From positions 1 to 39,208 of the forward strand of contig NZ_JAMQQG010000036.1 of the NCBI RefSeq assembly GCF_023716925.1: DNA of 39,208 nt, read 5' to 3'. The DNA is from Frankia sp. R82 (GTDB lineage Bacteria > Actinomycetota > Actinomycetes > Frankiales > Frankiaceae). Positions 8,540 through 17,529 of this stretch are shown piece after piece; position 1 is the stretch's first letter; every line of letters begins with the position of its first letter. The notes beneath the pieces were generated by a model, which saw only the letters and a program-made list of their open reading frames with translations, made no database searches and had not been told where the DNA came from. The position numbers were made by a program, and so were the translations under genes.

Positions 8540-9763
8540 GTGTCCGTCGAGACGACCACCGAACGGGTGCTGCGGCTGCTGGCGCTGCTGCAGCGCCGGC
8601 CATCCTGGACCGCCGCCGAGCTCGCCGCCGAGCTTGCGGTCACCGACCGTTCGGTGCGCCGGGACGTAGAGCGCCTGCGCGCCCTCGGCTACCCCGTGCA
8701 CGCGAGCGCCGGCGTAGGCGGCGGCTACCAGCTCGGCGCCGGCACCCGCCTGCCCCCGCTGCTTTTCGACGACGACGAGGCGATCGCGACCGCCGTGTCA
8801 CTGCGCCTGGCCGCCGGCGGCACGGTCGCCGGCGCCGGCGAGGCGGCCCTGCGCGCGCTCGCCAAGCTGGACCAGGTGATGCCGCCCCGCCTGCGGGCTG
8901 AGATCCACGCGGTGCACGCGGCCACCGACACCCTGCTCGGCCCCGGCATCGAGATCGACGCGGACGTCCTGGTCACCCTCGCCCGCGCCTGCCGCGACGC
9001 GGTCCGCGTCCGCTTCCACTACGCCGGCCGCAACGCCGACCGCACCAGCCGCAGTGACGCCAGCCGTGGCGCCGACGACGACGCTGGCCATGACGCCACC
9101 GGCGGCAACAGGACCGGCGTCGGCGCCGGGTTGCGGGAACGCACGGTCGAGCCGGTCCGGCTGGTCGCCACCAGCCGCCGCTGGTACCTGATGGCCTGGG
9201 ACGTCGACCGCGCCGACTGGCGCACCTTCCGCCTGGACCGGATGCGCGAGGTCACCGCGACCACCTGGCGTTTCCGCCCCCGCGAACACCCCGACCCGGT
9301 CGCCCACGTCCAACGCGCCGTCACCGAGGCGCCCTACCGCCACCTCGCCCGCGTCCGCCTGCACGCCACCGCCGAGCAGGTCCGAGCCCTCGTCCCACCC
9401 CAGGTGGGCCGGATCGAACCGGACACCGACCGCACTGACGGTGGCGGGACGGACATCGAGGCCGAGGACGACGGGAGTAACGGCACCGCCGGCCCGGACG
9501 GATGGTGCATCCTCGTCGTCGGCGGCGACGACCTGGACTGGCTCGTCGTCCGCATCGCCGGCCTCGGTTTCGACACCGAGATCCTCGCCCCACCCGAGCT
9601 CCGCGAAGCCGCCACCCGCCTCGCCCGCCGCCTCACCTCCATGGCCACCACCGCGGACAGGACCTGGTCGGCGCAGCAGCCCAACCGGACGGAGTTGATG
9701 AATCAGGTGCTGGACGAGGAGCTGCCGCGGCACACGGAGGCATTCCGCCGCACCGGGGAATGA
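8540..9763 (+). CDS. WYL-domain transcriptional regulator
   Basis: About 407 residues. The N-terminal winged helix (TTERVLRLLALLQRR, then AAELAAELAVTDRSVRRDVERLRALGYPV) is the HTH_11/DeoR-like DNA-binding domain of this family. It is followed by the GVGGGYQLG wing and a WYL domain (TVEPVRLVATSRRWYLMAWDVDRADWRTFRLDRM) with a C-terminal WCX extension. An Asp/Ser/Gly/Thr-rich insert (RNADRTSRSDASRGADDDAG) interrupts the WYL barrel and a second acidic insert follows in the C-terminal part; both look like loops. WYL proteins sense ligands, often nucleic acids or small molecules. It is divergent from the DinB-VOC pair, with about 60 bp between starts, and probably controls it. Starts at 8522 (TTG), 8525 and 8540 (GTG) are all possible; 8540 fits homologues best. 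This is the last chromosomal gene before the left att copy. Confidence 0.85.
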   Translation: MSVETTTERVLRLLALLQRRPSWTAAELAAELAVTDRSVRRDVERLRALGYPVHASAGVGGGYQLGAGTRLPPLLFDDDEAIATAVSLRLAAGGTVAGAGEAALRALAKLDQVMPPRLRAEIHAVHAATDTLLGPGIEIDADVLVTLARACRDAVRVRFHYAGRNADRTSRSDASRGADDDAGHDATGGNRTGVGAGLRERTVEPVRLVATSRRWYLMAWDVDRADWRTFRLDRMREVTATTWRFRPREHPDPVAHVQRAVTEAPYRHLARVRLHATAEQVRALVPPQVGRIEPDTDRTDGGGTDIEAEDDGSNGTAGPDGWCILVVGGDDLDWLVVRIAGLGFDTEILAPPELREAATRLARRLTSMATTADRTWSAQQPNRTELMNQVLDEELPRHTEAFRRTGE

Positions 9764-9857
9764 TCTGCCTGACGTCTCAGAGCCTGCTGTGCATCGCGGA
9801 GCGGTTCTTGGTTCCCACTATCGATCTTCGCCGGCGCTTTCGCGACTCAGAGGGGTG

Positions 9858-9904
9858 CGTGCGCCCGGCAGGGATCGAACCTGCGACCTGGTGCTTAGAA
9901 GGCA
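9858..9904 (+). repeat. Left attachment-site copy, 47 bp (attL core)
   Basis: Identical over 47 bp to 27513-27559. It contains the tRNA-Arg 3' portion (nucleotides 29-73 on the minus strand) plus 2 bases past its end. After 9904 the sequence no longer continues the tRNA, so this copy is a fragment left by integration. Confidence 0.95.
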
Positions 9905-9945
9905 AGCCTCGATCCTTGCCGCGCCGGGGCGTGCACAGGTTGCGA

Positions 9946-9981
9946 CGTACATCGGCGTCCATGGCCGTCCGCCGATGTACG
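9946..9981. repeat. Perfect 12-bp inverted repeat beside attL
   Basis: CGTACATCGGCG (9946-9957) and CGCCGATGTACG (9970-9981) are separated by 12 bases. The site sits 41 bp inside the left att core and 5 bp before the putative integrase arm sites. A binding site for a dimeric protein (excisionase, integrase or repressor) is the simplest reading. Confidence 0.7.
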
Positions 9982-9985
9982 CGGT

Positions 9986-10009
9986 CGTTGCTACAGGCGT
10001 TGCTACACC
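9986..10009 (+). repeat. Putative integrase arm-binding sites, left end
   Basis: A 24-bp sequence made of two direct copies of GTTGCTACA (9987-9995 and 9999-10007) at 12-bp spacing. The same 24 bp occur at 27420-27443 near the other end. Short direct repeats flanking the att core are the usual layout of arm-type sites for tyrosine integrases with an N-terminal arm-binding domain. Binding is inferred. Confidence 0.65.
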
Positions 10010-10764
10010 CGGCCCGGTGGAGCACCGAGACTTGATGTTGCTCGAACGGACTCGCCGGGTGACCACAGACAGTCTCACCGCTGGCAAGGTGGCCGGGTCG
10101 GGCTGTCCGCTGCAACTGGCTCTGTCTCCCGGCCGCCCGCTGGCGTGCCTACTGCTTGATCTTCTGCTTCCTGGCGTGCGCGACGGCGGGCGCTGGTCTG
10201 ATCATCGTGCCATGGCTGGATTGCTCAGACCCGCCAAGATGGCGAGCCGACCAGCGGATTAAGAGATCTTGGTAATTTGTCCACCTATGTCCATGGACGT
10301 CCGCTGGTGCAGGTCACGCGCCGTCCGGATTCCGTGGACGTCCACGCCCGTCCGTCGTTGTCCGCCGGCTTGGCTGCCGCCCTGGCTGCCCGCGGGTGAT
10401 CATTACTATCCACAGTCGTCCGCTGACGCCGGCCCCGTTGGCCTAGTCGCCGTCCCTCGGCGTCGCCTCATGGTGGCACAGGAGCATCCGATCCGTAGTT
10501 TGATCTGGATCTTCCCCGGACGCCCGCTGACGTCCGTCGAGTCTTTCGACCTCGGCCGCTCGTCTATGGATGTCTATCGGCGTCCGCGGAGGTCCGTCAG
10601 CTCGGCTGTCACGGTGGCTGTCAACATGACCCATCCGTCGGACGGGCAGACTCCGTCCTACATGGCAGGCGCAGGCAAGCAGACCGCGTCGATCTGCGCT
10701 CCAGGCAGGGCCGCGTCACCTTGCGCTCCACATCCCCGGTGGTCGACCTTTATTTACTTGAGCG

Positions 10765-10785
10765 TGCTGCCTGCAGACGGCAGCA
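10765..10785. promoter_or_regulatory. 7-bp inverted repeat upstream of hsdM, operator candidate
   Basis: TGCTGCC (10765-10771) and GGCAGCA (10779-10785) flank a 7-base spacer, about 75 bp before the hsdM start and next to the AT-rich stretch TTTATTTACTTG (10749-10760). It may be an operator or a 5'-UTR hairpin of the restriction operon. No regulator is assigned. Confidence 0.35.
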
Positions 10786-10859
10786 GACCTGCCCCGCGTG
10801 CGTCCCTGAGCCGGTCCCGAGCGATAGCATGACGCCGTGATCAAACGAGGCGGGGGCGA

Positions 10860-12413
10860 GTGAAGACCGACGAGCTGGCGCGGGTGCGTCGCACCCTGTG
10901 GGCCGCTGCCGACGAGCTGCGCGCGAATTCAACGCTGTCGCCTGCTGAGTACCGCGGTCCGGTCCTCGGGCTGATCTTCCTCGCTTACGCCGAGCACCGG
11001 ATTGAGCAGGTGCGACCCGAGCTTGAGGCCAAAGCCACGGCTCGGCGGCCGGTTACAGCGGACGACTACCGGGCGCGGTCGGTCCTCTTCGTCCCGGACG
11101 GCGCTAGGCTGTCGTACCTAGTCGATCTGCCAGAGGGCGAGAATCTAGGCAAGGCCATCGACGAGGCGATGAAGCTGATCGAGGGCTCGAACCCCGAGCT
11201 GCGAAACGTCCTTCCTCGCGGCTATCAGCGACTCGCGAAATCCACGCTCAGCGAGCTCCTTCGGCTTTTCGCGCCGCTGCCGCGGCAGCTGTCTGGCGAC
11301 GCGTTCGGACTTATCTACGAGGACTTCCTCTCCAACTTCGCCGCGAGCGAGGGTCGCCTCGGCGGTGAGTTCTTCACGCCACATTCGATCGTACGACTGA
11401 TCGTCGAGATCATCGAACCGTTCCACGGCAAGGTCTACGACCCTGCGTGCGGATCGGGCGGCATGTTCGTCCAGTGCGCCAAGTTCGTCGAACGCCACAA
11501 CAGGTCCGCCAATCGCGAGCTGTCCGTCTACGGCGTCGAGCAGAAGGAAGGAACTGTCCCGCTCGCCAAGATGAACCTGGCACTGCACGGCCTGTCCGGT
11601 GACATTCGCCTGGCCAACAGCTACTACGAGGACCCGCATCACGCTGTCGGCGCATTCGACTTCGTCATGGCCAATCCACCGTTCAACGTGAACGGCGTCG
11701 ACAAGGAGAAGGTGGCCGGCGACCGGCGCTTCCCTCACGGGATTCCCAAGCCGGACAACGGCAACTACCTCTGGATCCAGCAGTTCTATGCGGCGCTCAA
11801 CGATCGCGGTCGAGCTGGCTTCGTCATGGCGAACTCTGCCGGGGATGCTGGCCACTCCGAGCGCGAGATCCGCAAGCAGGTCATCGAATCCGGCGCAGTC
11901 GACGTGATGGTCGCGATCGGCACCAACTTCTTCTACACAGTGACGTTGCCCGTCACGCTCTGGTTTCTCGACAAATCCAAGCGCGGGACCGATCGCGAGG
12001 GCACCGTGCTGTTCGTCGATGCCCGGCACCTGTATCGGCAGATCGACCGGGCGCACCGAGACTTTCTGCCCGAGCAGATCGAACTGCTCGCCAACATCGT
12101 GCGCCTGTACCGCGGTGAGGACGTCGTGACCGTCGACGGCAGCGACACGCTTCTCAAGGAGCGGTTCCCGGACGGCACCTACGTAGACGTGGCTGGCCTG
12201 TGCAAGGTCGCGACTCGGGCCGAAATCGAGGCCCAGGGCTGGAGCCTCAACCCGGGCCGGTACACAGGGACCGCGGCGGTGGACGACGACGGCGAGGACT
12301 TCACCGAGAAGATCGCCATCCTGTACGACGAGTTCACCCGTCTAAGCAATCAGGCCGATCAGCTTCGCCCATGTGTCGAGGTCGCCGTGCAGATTGTACT
12401 CTCGGATGAGTGA
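10860..12413 (+). CDS. hsdM: Type I restriction-modification DNA methyltransferase subunit HsdM
   Basis: 517 residues, typical for HsdM. It transfers methyl groups from S-adenosylmethionine to adenine at the site chosen by HsdS and is part of the M2S methylase and R2M2S nuclease. The N-terminal helical domain (about 1-150) is followed by FFTPHSIVRLIVEII, SAM-binding motif I DPACGSGGMF (194-203) and catalytic motif IV NPPF (272-275), the signature of N6-adenine methylases. The GTG start at 10860 has a GAGGCGGGGG-type site just upstream. The stop overlaps the hsdS start by 8 bp, implying translational coupling. First gene of the hsdMSR operon, cargo of the integrated element. Confidence 0.95.
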   Translation: MKTDELARVRRTLWAAADELRANSTLSPAEYRGPVLGLIFLAYAEHRIEQVRPELEAKATARRPVTADDYRARSVLFVPDGARLSYLVDLPEGENLGKAIDEAMKLIEGSNPELRNVLPRGYQRLAKSTLSELLRLFAPLPRQLSGDAFGLIYEDFLSNFAASEGRLGGEFFTPHSIVRLIVEIIEPFHGKVYDPACGSGGMFVQCAKFVERHNRSANRELSVYGVEQKEGTVPLAKMNLALHGLSGDIRLANSYYEDPHHAVGAFDFVMANPPFNVNGVDKEKVAGDRRFPHGIPKPDNGNYLWIQQFYAALNDRGRAGFVMANSAGDAGHSEREIRKQVIESGAVDVMVAIGTNFFYTVTLPVTLWFLDKSKRGTDREGTVLFVDARHLYRQIDRAHRDFLPEQIELLANIVRLYRGEDVVTVDGSDTLLKERFPDGTYVDVAGLCKVATRAEIEAQGWSLNPGRYTGTAAVDDDGEDFTEKIAILYDEFTRLSNQADQLRPCVEVAVQIVLSDE

Positions 12414-13596
12414 GTGGGACGAAATGGCGCTCACCGAATTGGGGACCGTTGAACGTGGCAAATCTCGCCACCGGCCGCGCAACGATCCATCCCTATACGG
12501 CAACGAGGTGCCGTTCTTTCAGACGGGCGACGTCAAGGCGGCAACGCTTCACATGAGGAATCCGAGTCAGTGGTACTCGGCGAAAGGTGTGGCGCAAAGC
12601 CGTATATGGGAATCCGGAATAGCTTGCATAACGATCGCGGCTAATATCGCAGAGACAGCCATCTTGGGATGTCGCGGCTGCTTCCCTGACAGCGTTCTCG
12701 GATTCACCCCGACCTACCAGAAAGCTGATGCTTACTTCGTTAAATACCTGATCGACGTATATCGCGGCGAATTGACGTCGGCAGCCCGTGGAACAGCACA
12801 GGACAACCTTTCACTTGAGAAACTCTTGTCGTACCGATTCCGTGTCCCTGGGGCGCCCGCACGTGCACGAATCGTCGGCACACTTCGCGCGTTCGACGAC
12901 TTGATCGAGAACAATCGGCGGCGGGTTGAGGTGTTGGAGGAGATGGCGCGGGCCATCTATCGCGAATGGTTCGTCCATTTCCGCTACCCCGGCCACGAGA
13001 ACGCCACCCTCGTCGAGTCTGCCTGCGGACCAATCCCTGAAGGCTGGCAGGTAGGGCGGGTCGATTCGCACCTCGTCCTTCAGAGGGGTTTCGATCTTCC
13101 CGCATCGGAGCGTCGGCCAGGACCCATTCCTGTCGTTGGCGCGTCCGGTCGCCAAGGCTTCCATTCGACTGCGAAGACCCAGGGGCCTGGACTGACAACC
13201 GGACGAAGCGGGACAGTCGGAACGGTGACCTACGTTCCGGGCGACTTCTGGCCCCTGAATACGTCGCTTTGGGTCAAGGAGTTTCGTCTTTCGACACCGC
13301 GGTCAGCATACTTCTTGTTGTCGTCTCTAGATCTCGCACAGGCAGCATCCGGTGCTGCCGTGCCTACTCTGAACCGAAACGTTGTCCATGCGCTGCCAGC
13401 GGTGTGTCCGCCACGGGCGCTCATCGAAGAATGGGACGGTGCGGCCCTGCCTATTTTTAATTCAATGGAACTGCTCCGCCTTCAATCTGAGCGCCTCGTC
13501 GAGATTCGAAATCTTCTGCTCCCCAAACTCGTCTCCGGCGAGATTGATGTGTCGTCCATTGACCGCGTTGCCGTGGTCGAGGACTCGGCGGCGTAG
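12406..13596 (+). CDS. hsdS: Type I restriction-modification specificity subunit HsdS
   Basis: 396 residues. HsdS recognises the split DNA target through two target-recognition domains (TRDs). TRD1 covers about 1-165. The central conserved helix follows (IVGTLRAFDDLIENNRRRVEVLEEMARAIYREWF, written here as one long helical spacer) with the FVHFRYPGHE junction; TRD2 runs to about 360, and the C-terminal repeat ends in LLPKLVSGEIDV. The ATG at 12406 overlaps the hsdM stop, which fixes the start better than the upstream frame opening at 12373. Base composition drops inside TRD1: 12601-12660 has 30 G/C in 60 bases, far below the neighbouring genes. This fits the known exchange of TRDs by recombination. 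The target sequence cannot be predicted by eye. Confidence 0.93.
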   Translation: MSEWDEMALTELGTVERGKSRHRPRNDPSLYGNEVPFFQTGDVKAATLHMRNPSQWYSAKGVAQSRIWESGIACITIAANIAETAILGCRGCFPDSVLGFTPTYQKADAYFVKYLIDVYRGELTSAARGTAQDNLSLEKLLSYRFRVPGAPARARIVGTLRAFDDLIENNRRRVEVLEEMARAIYREWFVHFRYPGHENATLVESACGPIPEGWQVGRVDSHLVLQRGFDLPASERRPGPIPVVGASGRQGFHSTAKTQGPGLTTGRSGTVGTVTYVPGDFWPLNTSLWVKEFRLSTPRSAYFLLSSLDLAQAASGAAVPTLNRNVVHALPAVCPPRALIEEWDGAALPIFNSMELLRLQSERLVEIRNLLLPKLVSGEIDVSSIDRVAVVEDSAA

Positions 13597-16500
13597 GTGC
13601 CATCGCCTTACACCGAGGGTGGGCTGGTTGAGCGGCCTGCCCTGGAGCTGCTTGAGCAGCTCGGTTGGACGGTAGTCAACGCCTTCAGCGAGACGTTCGG
13701 ACCGGCGGGGACGCTTGGCCGCGATTCGCGGCATGACGTTGTGCTCACCCACCGCCTACGCGATGCCCTGCATTGGCTGAACCCGCAAGTGCCCGAGGCG
13801 ATTCGCGAGGAAGCACTGACGGCGGTTGTGAAGGACCGGTCGGTAATGGACCGGGTGCGCGCCAACCAGGAGGTCTACGATCTGATCCGTGACGGCTTCC
13901 GCGCCGAGTGGCAAGGCGATGACGGCGAGCGTCAGTACGCGACCGTCCAGTACATCGACCTCCGGGACTCCGCGAACAACGACTGGCTCGCGGCGTCCCA
14001 GGTGTGGGTAGCTGGCGACCTGCATCGGCGCCGGGCCGACACGGTCCTGTTCGTCAACGGCATCCCGCTCGTGCTGATGGAGTTCAAGGATCCGAACCGA
14101 CCGGTGAAGGCCGCCTACGACGAGAACCTCGCGGATTACCGCGACACGGTCCCGCAATTATTCGTCCCGAACGGATTCGTGTTGTTGTCGAACGGATCCG
14201 AGGCGAAGGTCGGCTCGACCTATTCACCGTGGGAGTTCTTCGGCGATTGGAAGGTGATCGACGCCGACGGCACACGAGGTGTAGTTGCTCTTGAGACGGC
14301 AATCCGCGGCACCTGTGCGCAGGACCGGCTGCTTGACCTGATCGAGAACTTCGTAGCGTTCATCGAACGACCCGGCGGGCTGATCAAGGTCGTCTCTCGC
14401 AACCACCAGGTGCTGGGCGTCAACGCCGCGATCGACAACCTGTACCGGGTCCGCGCGGCAGGCGACAGGCGGCTCGGGGTGTTCTGGCACACCCAGGGAT
14501 CCGGCAAGTCGCTGTCGATGCTCTGGTTCACGCAGAAGGTGCTGCGCCGCATCCCCGGTGCGTGGACCTTTGTCATGGTCACCGATCGCACCGAACTTGA
14601 CGTGCAACTGCACGGGGAATTCGCTGACGCCGGAGCGATCTCGCGCGAGGCCAACGTGCACGCATCGTCGGCCGCGAACCTGCGTGAGCTGCTCGCCGCG
14701 GACCACCGCTACGTGTTCACCCTCATCCACAAGTTCCGCCTCAACCCGGCCGCGGGCGAGACCACCATGCCCGTGCTCTCGGACCGCTCAGACGTCATCG
14801 TCATCACCGACGAGGCACACCGCAGTCAGTACGACACCCTCGCGTTGAACATGCGTCGAGCCCTACCCAACGCGTCGTTCATGGGCTTCACCGGGACGCC
14901 GCTGATCGTCGGTGAGGAGCTGACCCGACAACAGTTCGGTGACTACGTCAGCACCTATAACTTCCGTGACGCCATCGAGGACGGCGCCACCGTCCCGCTC
15001 TACTACGAGAACCGCATCCCCGAGTTGCAGCTGATCAACGAGGACTTCGCCGACGACCTCGCGGACCTGCTGGAGGCAGCCGAGCTCGACGAGGATGCCG
15101 AAGGTCAGCTGGCTCGACGGTTCGGTCGGCAATACGCACTCCTGACCAGACCCGAGCGGCTGCGCCAGGTGGCGAGGGACCTCGTCGTCCACTTCGTCGG
15201 CCGCGGGTTCACGGGCAAGGCTATGTACGTCGGCCTCGACAAGGCCGCAGCCGTTCGCATGTACGACTTCGTCCGCGAGGCGTGGGCCGAACACCTCGCA
15301 GACCTGCGGACGCAGCACGATGCGCTGCCCGAGCTGGAGCGGCCGTGGTTGGCCAGCCGGATCGAGCTGATGGAGACCACCGACATGGCTGTCGTGGTTT
15401 CCCAGGGCCAGAACGAGATCGCCACACTCGACCGGCAGGGGCTCGATATCCGCCCGCATCGGGCGCGCATGAACACCCAGGACCTGGCCGAGAAGTTCAA
15501 GGCTGCGGACGATCCGCTCAGGCTGGTGTTCGTCTGCGCCATGTGGATGACCGGCTTCGACGCGCCGAGCGTGTCGACGATCTACCTCGACCGTCCCATG
15601 CGGAACCACACCCTCATGCAGACGATCGCCCGCGCGAACCGGGTCTTCCCGGACAAGGACAACGGACTGATCGTCGATTACATCGGCGTCTTCCGAAACC
15701 TTGAGAAGGCGCTCGCGATCTACGGCGCGGCGAACGCGGACGTCGACTCGCCGATCCAGGATCTCGACGCGCTCGTCGAGGCATTGAACGGTGCGGTCGA
15801 CACCGTGGTCGGGTTCTGCGAGTCCAAGGGCGTCGACCTGCTGGCGATGCGGGACGCGAAGGGCTTCGCTCACATCGCACTCCGCGACGCGGCCGTCGAC
15901 AACCTGCTGGCCGATGACGACACTCGCACGACGTTCCTGGCCGCGACGCTCCACGTTCGCAAACTGTTCAAGGCTCTGCTGCCGGATCCTAAGGCCGCCG
16001 CGCAGCAGAACACGGTGGCTGCCATCCGCGTGTTAGCAGAGCGCGTCGTGGACGTCTCCCGACCTCCCAAAGCTGACCTCGACTCGATCTCCGACGCGGT
16101 GGAGGCGCTGCTCGACCGGTCGGTCGGCGCTGAGGAGTACGTGATCCGGGCCGCGGCCGAGGGCAGCGAGCCGGACCCCCTGATCGACCTGTCCCAGATC
16201 GATTTCGACGGGCTCGCCGCCAAGTTCGCCGGACGCAAGCGGGCCGAGACCGACCGTCTCGCGGCCCTGCTGAAGCAACGCGCCGTCGCGGCGGCAACCC
16301 GCAACCCGACGCGCTACGACCTGGTTCAGCGCATCGAAGAGCTGATCGCCGACTACAACGCCGGCAGCGTCAACATCGACGAGTACCTGCGGCGACTGAT
16401 CGAACTGTCGAAGACGCTGAACGACGAGGAACAGCGTGCTGTCGCCGAAGGGCTCACGGAAGAAGAGACAGCCGTCTTCGATCTGCTCACGAAACCTGAG

Positions 16501-17409
16501 CCGACCCTGACCGACGCCGAACGTGACGTGGTGAAGGCCAGCGCCAAGCGGCTGCTCGCGCACCTGCACGACAAGCTCGTGCTTGATTGGCGCCGTCGGG
16601 CGGCCACGACCGCCGACGTGCGCGTGACGATTCGCGATGTCCTGGACACTGATTTGCCCGAGGACCCCTACCCACCGGAACTCTTCGACATCAAGGTCCA
16701 GGCAGTCTTCGATCACGTCATTACGGCCTACGGCGACGACGGATCGAGCGTCTACGTGGGGCATAGTGTCGGGGCGACCACCACCGGCGGCGGGGTCGCC
16801 ACGCTCACCCCGCCCGACATCGAGTCCATCGCCGACAGCGTGGTTGAGCGAATCCGCACCGACGCCGAGTTCGCCTCGCGCGTCGCCGATCAGCTGGTCC
16901 TGGCTGGTGGAGCGGCGCTGCGGACAGTCGAGGAGATCCTCACCAACGAAGAAGACTTCACCGTAGAGTTCAAGTCCACAGCCCGCTGGGATCTGCGAGA
17001 AGGCAAGCCGAACAAGGCCATGGAGGACGCTGTCGTAAAGACCGTCGCTGGCTTCCTGAACACCGACGGCGGCACCCTGCTCATCGGCGTCGACGACTCA
17101 GGTGCGGTTCTCGGATTGGACCATGACTACGATCGAGTCCGGCCGAAGAACGGTGACGGGTTCGTGAACTGGTTGACAACCCATCTGATCAATGCCCTCG
17201 GACATCCACCGGTGACACGGATCCGTGCCCGGATCGTGGTTCACGGCGGCAAACAGCTTTGCCGGGTCGACGTAGCTCGGCACAGCGAGCCGGTGTGGGC
17301 GAAGACCAGTAAGGCCGAGCGGGTACTCTTTGCCCGATTCAACAACTCGACCCGCTCGGTGCCTCCCGACGAGGCTGAGGCATACGTCGGCCTCAGGTGG
17401 CCCGCGTAG
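13597..17409 (+). CDS. hsdR: Type I restriction endonuclease subunit HsdR with C-terminal AlbA_2 (Schlafen-like) domain
   Basis: 1270 residues, longer than the common 1000-1100. The nuclease domain has the PD-ExK elements D148 and MEFK (E162, K164). The SF2 translocase has TQGSGKS (299-305), DEAH (405-408) and GFTGTP (430-435), with the C-terminal HsdM-contact region after about 800. From about 1105 there is an extra module: VEFKSTARWDL (E1124), then AGFLNTDGGTLLIGVDDSG and GFVNWLTTHLINALG. This is the pattern of AlbA_2, the putative DNA-binding domain of Schlafen and related proteins. The GTG start immediately follows the hsdS stop, so the three hsd genes are tightly coupled. The subunit translocates DNA with ATP and cuts unmethylated DNA; the extra domain may tune DNA binding or sensing (inference). 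No frameshift is seen. Confidence 0.93.
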   Translation: MPSPYTEGGLVERPALELLEQLGWTVVNAFSETFGPAGTLGRDSRHDVVLTHRLRDALHWLNPQVPEAIREEALTAVVKDRSVMDRVRANQEVYDLIRDGFRAEWQGDDGERQYATVQYIDLRDSANNDWLAASQVWVAGDLHRRRADTVLFVNGIPLVLMEFKDPNRPVKAAYDENLADYRDTVPQLFVPNGFVLLSNGSEAKVGSTYSPWEFFGDWKVIDADGTRGVVALETAIRGTCAQDRLLDLIENFVAFIERPGGLIKVVSRNHQVLGVNAAIDNLYRVRAAGDRRLGVFWHTQGSGKSLSMLWFTQKVLRRIPGAWTFVMVTDRTELDVQLHGEFADAGAISREANVHASSAANLRELLAADHRYVFTLIHKFRLNPAAGETTMPVLSDRSDVIVITDEAHRSQYDTLALNMRRALPNASFMGFTGTPLIVGEELTRQQFGDYVSTYNFRDAIEDGATVPLYYENRIPELQLINEDFADDLADLLEAAELDEDAEGQLARRFGRQYALLTRPERLRQVARDLVVHFVGRGFTGKAMYVGLDKAAAVRMYDFVREAWAEHLADLRTQHDALPELERPWLASRIELMETTDMAVVVSQGQNEIATLDRQGLDIRPHRARMNTQDLAEKFKAADDPLRLVFVCAMWMTGFDAPSVSTIYLDRPMRNHTLMQTIARANRVFPDKDNGLIVDYIGVFRNLEKALAIYGAANADVDSPIQDLDALVEALNGAVDTVVGFCESKGVDLLAMRDAKGFAHIALRDAAVDNLLADDDTRTTFLAATLHVRKLFKALLPDPKAAAQQNTVAAIRVLAERVVDVSRPPKADLDSISDAVEALLDRSVGAEEYVIRAAAEGSEPDPLIDLSQIDFDGLAAKFAGRKRAETDRLAALLKQRAVAAATRNPTRYDLVQRIEELIADYNAGSVNIDEYLRRLIELSKTLNDEEQRAVAEGLTEEETAVFDLLTKPEPTLTDAERDVVKASAKRLLAHLHDKLVLDWRRRAATTADVRVTIRDVLDTDLPEDPYPPELFDIKVQAVFDHVITAYGDDGSSVYVGHSVGATTTGGGVATLTPPDIESIADSVVERIRTDAEFASRVADQLVLAGGAALRTVEEILTNEEDFTVEFKSTARWDLREGKPNKAMEDAVVKTVAGFLNTDGGTLLIGVDDSGAVLGLDHDYDRVRPKNGDGFVNWLTTHLINALGHPPVTRIRARIVVHGGKQLCRVDVARHSEPVWAKTSKAERVLFARFNNSTRSVPPDEAEAYVGLRWPA

Positions 17410-17529
17410 GCCCCGGGCGACGCCCGCTTCCGTGCCGCTTCTGGTTAGGAGCCGAAGAGGACGCTCATGAACCCCTCAAGATCAGGGCAGGTACCGAGTT
17501 CGCGCCGCGCCGGCGAGCACGGCGCGTTC

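Larger units (their letters stand above)
9905..10859. other. Gene-free left end of the element (955 bp) rich in short repeats
   Basis: No credible gene: the longest frame (10269-10832) has no recognisable domain, and its sequence is dominated by nucleotide-level repeats. The stretch holds a 12-bp inverted repeat (9946-9981), a 24-bp sequence shared with the right end, and seven plus-strand copies of GYCCGCYG (9967, 10105, 10135, 10299, 10360, 10418, 10522) against one seen on the minus strand. It also has the palindromes GTCCATGGAC (10289-10298) and CGTGGACGTCCACG (10333-10346). A less GC-rich patch lies at 10261-10290. It may hold integrase binding sites, a transfer (clt-like) or replication locus, and the hsdM promoter (inference). 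Confidence 0.6.

Noticed and set aside
9858-9931. Second complete tRNA-Arg gene at the left end
   Set aside because: Only the 3' portion is present; sequence beyond 9904 does not supply the 5' half.
10269-10832. 187-codon plus-strand open frame in the left end
   Set aside because: Codon positions show no coding bias by eye and the translation is dominated by nucleotide repeats.
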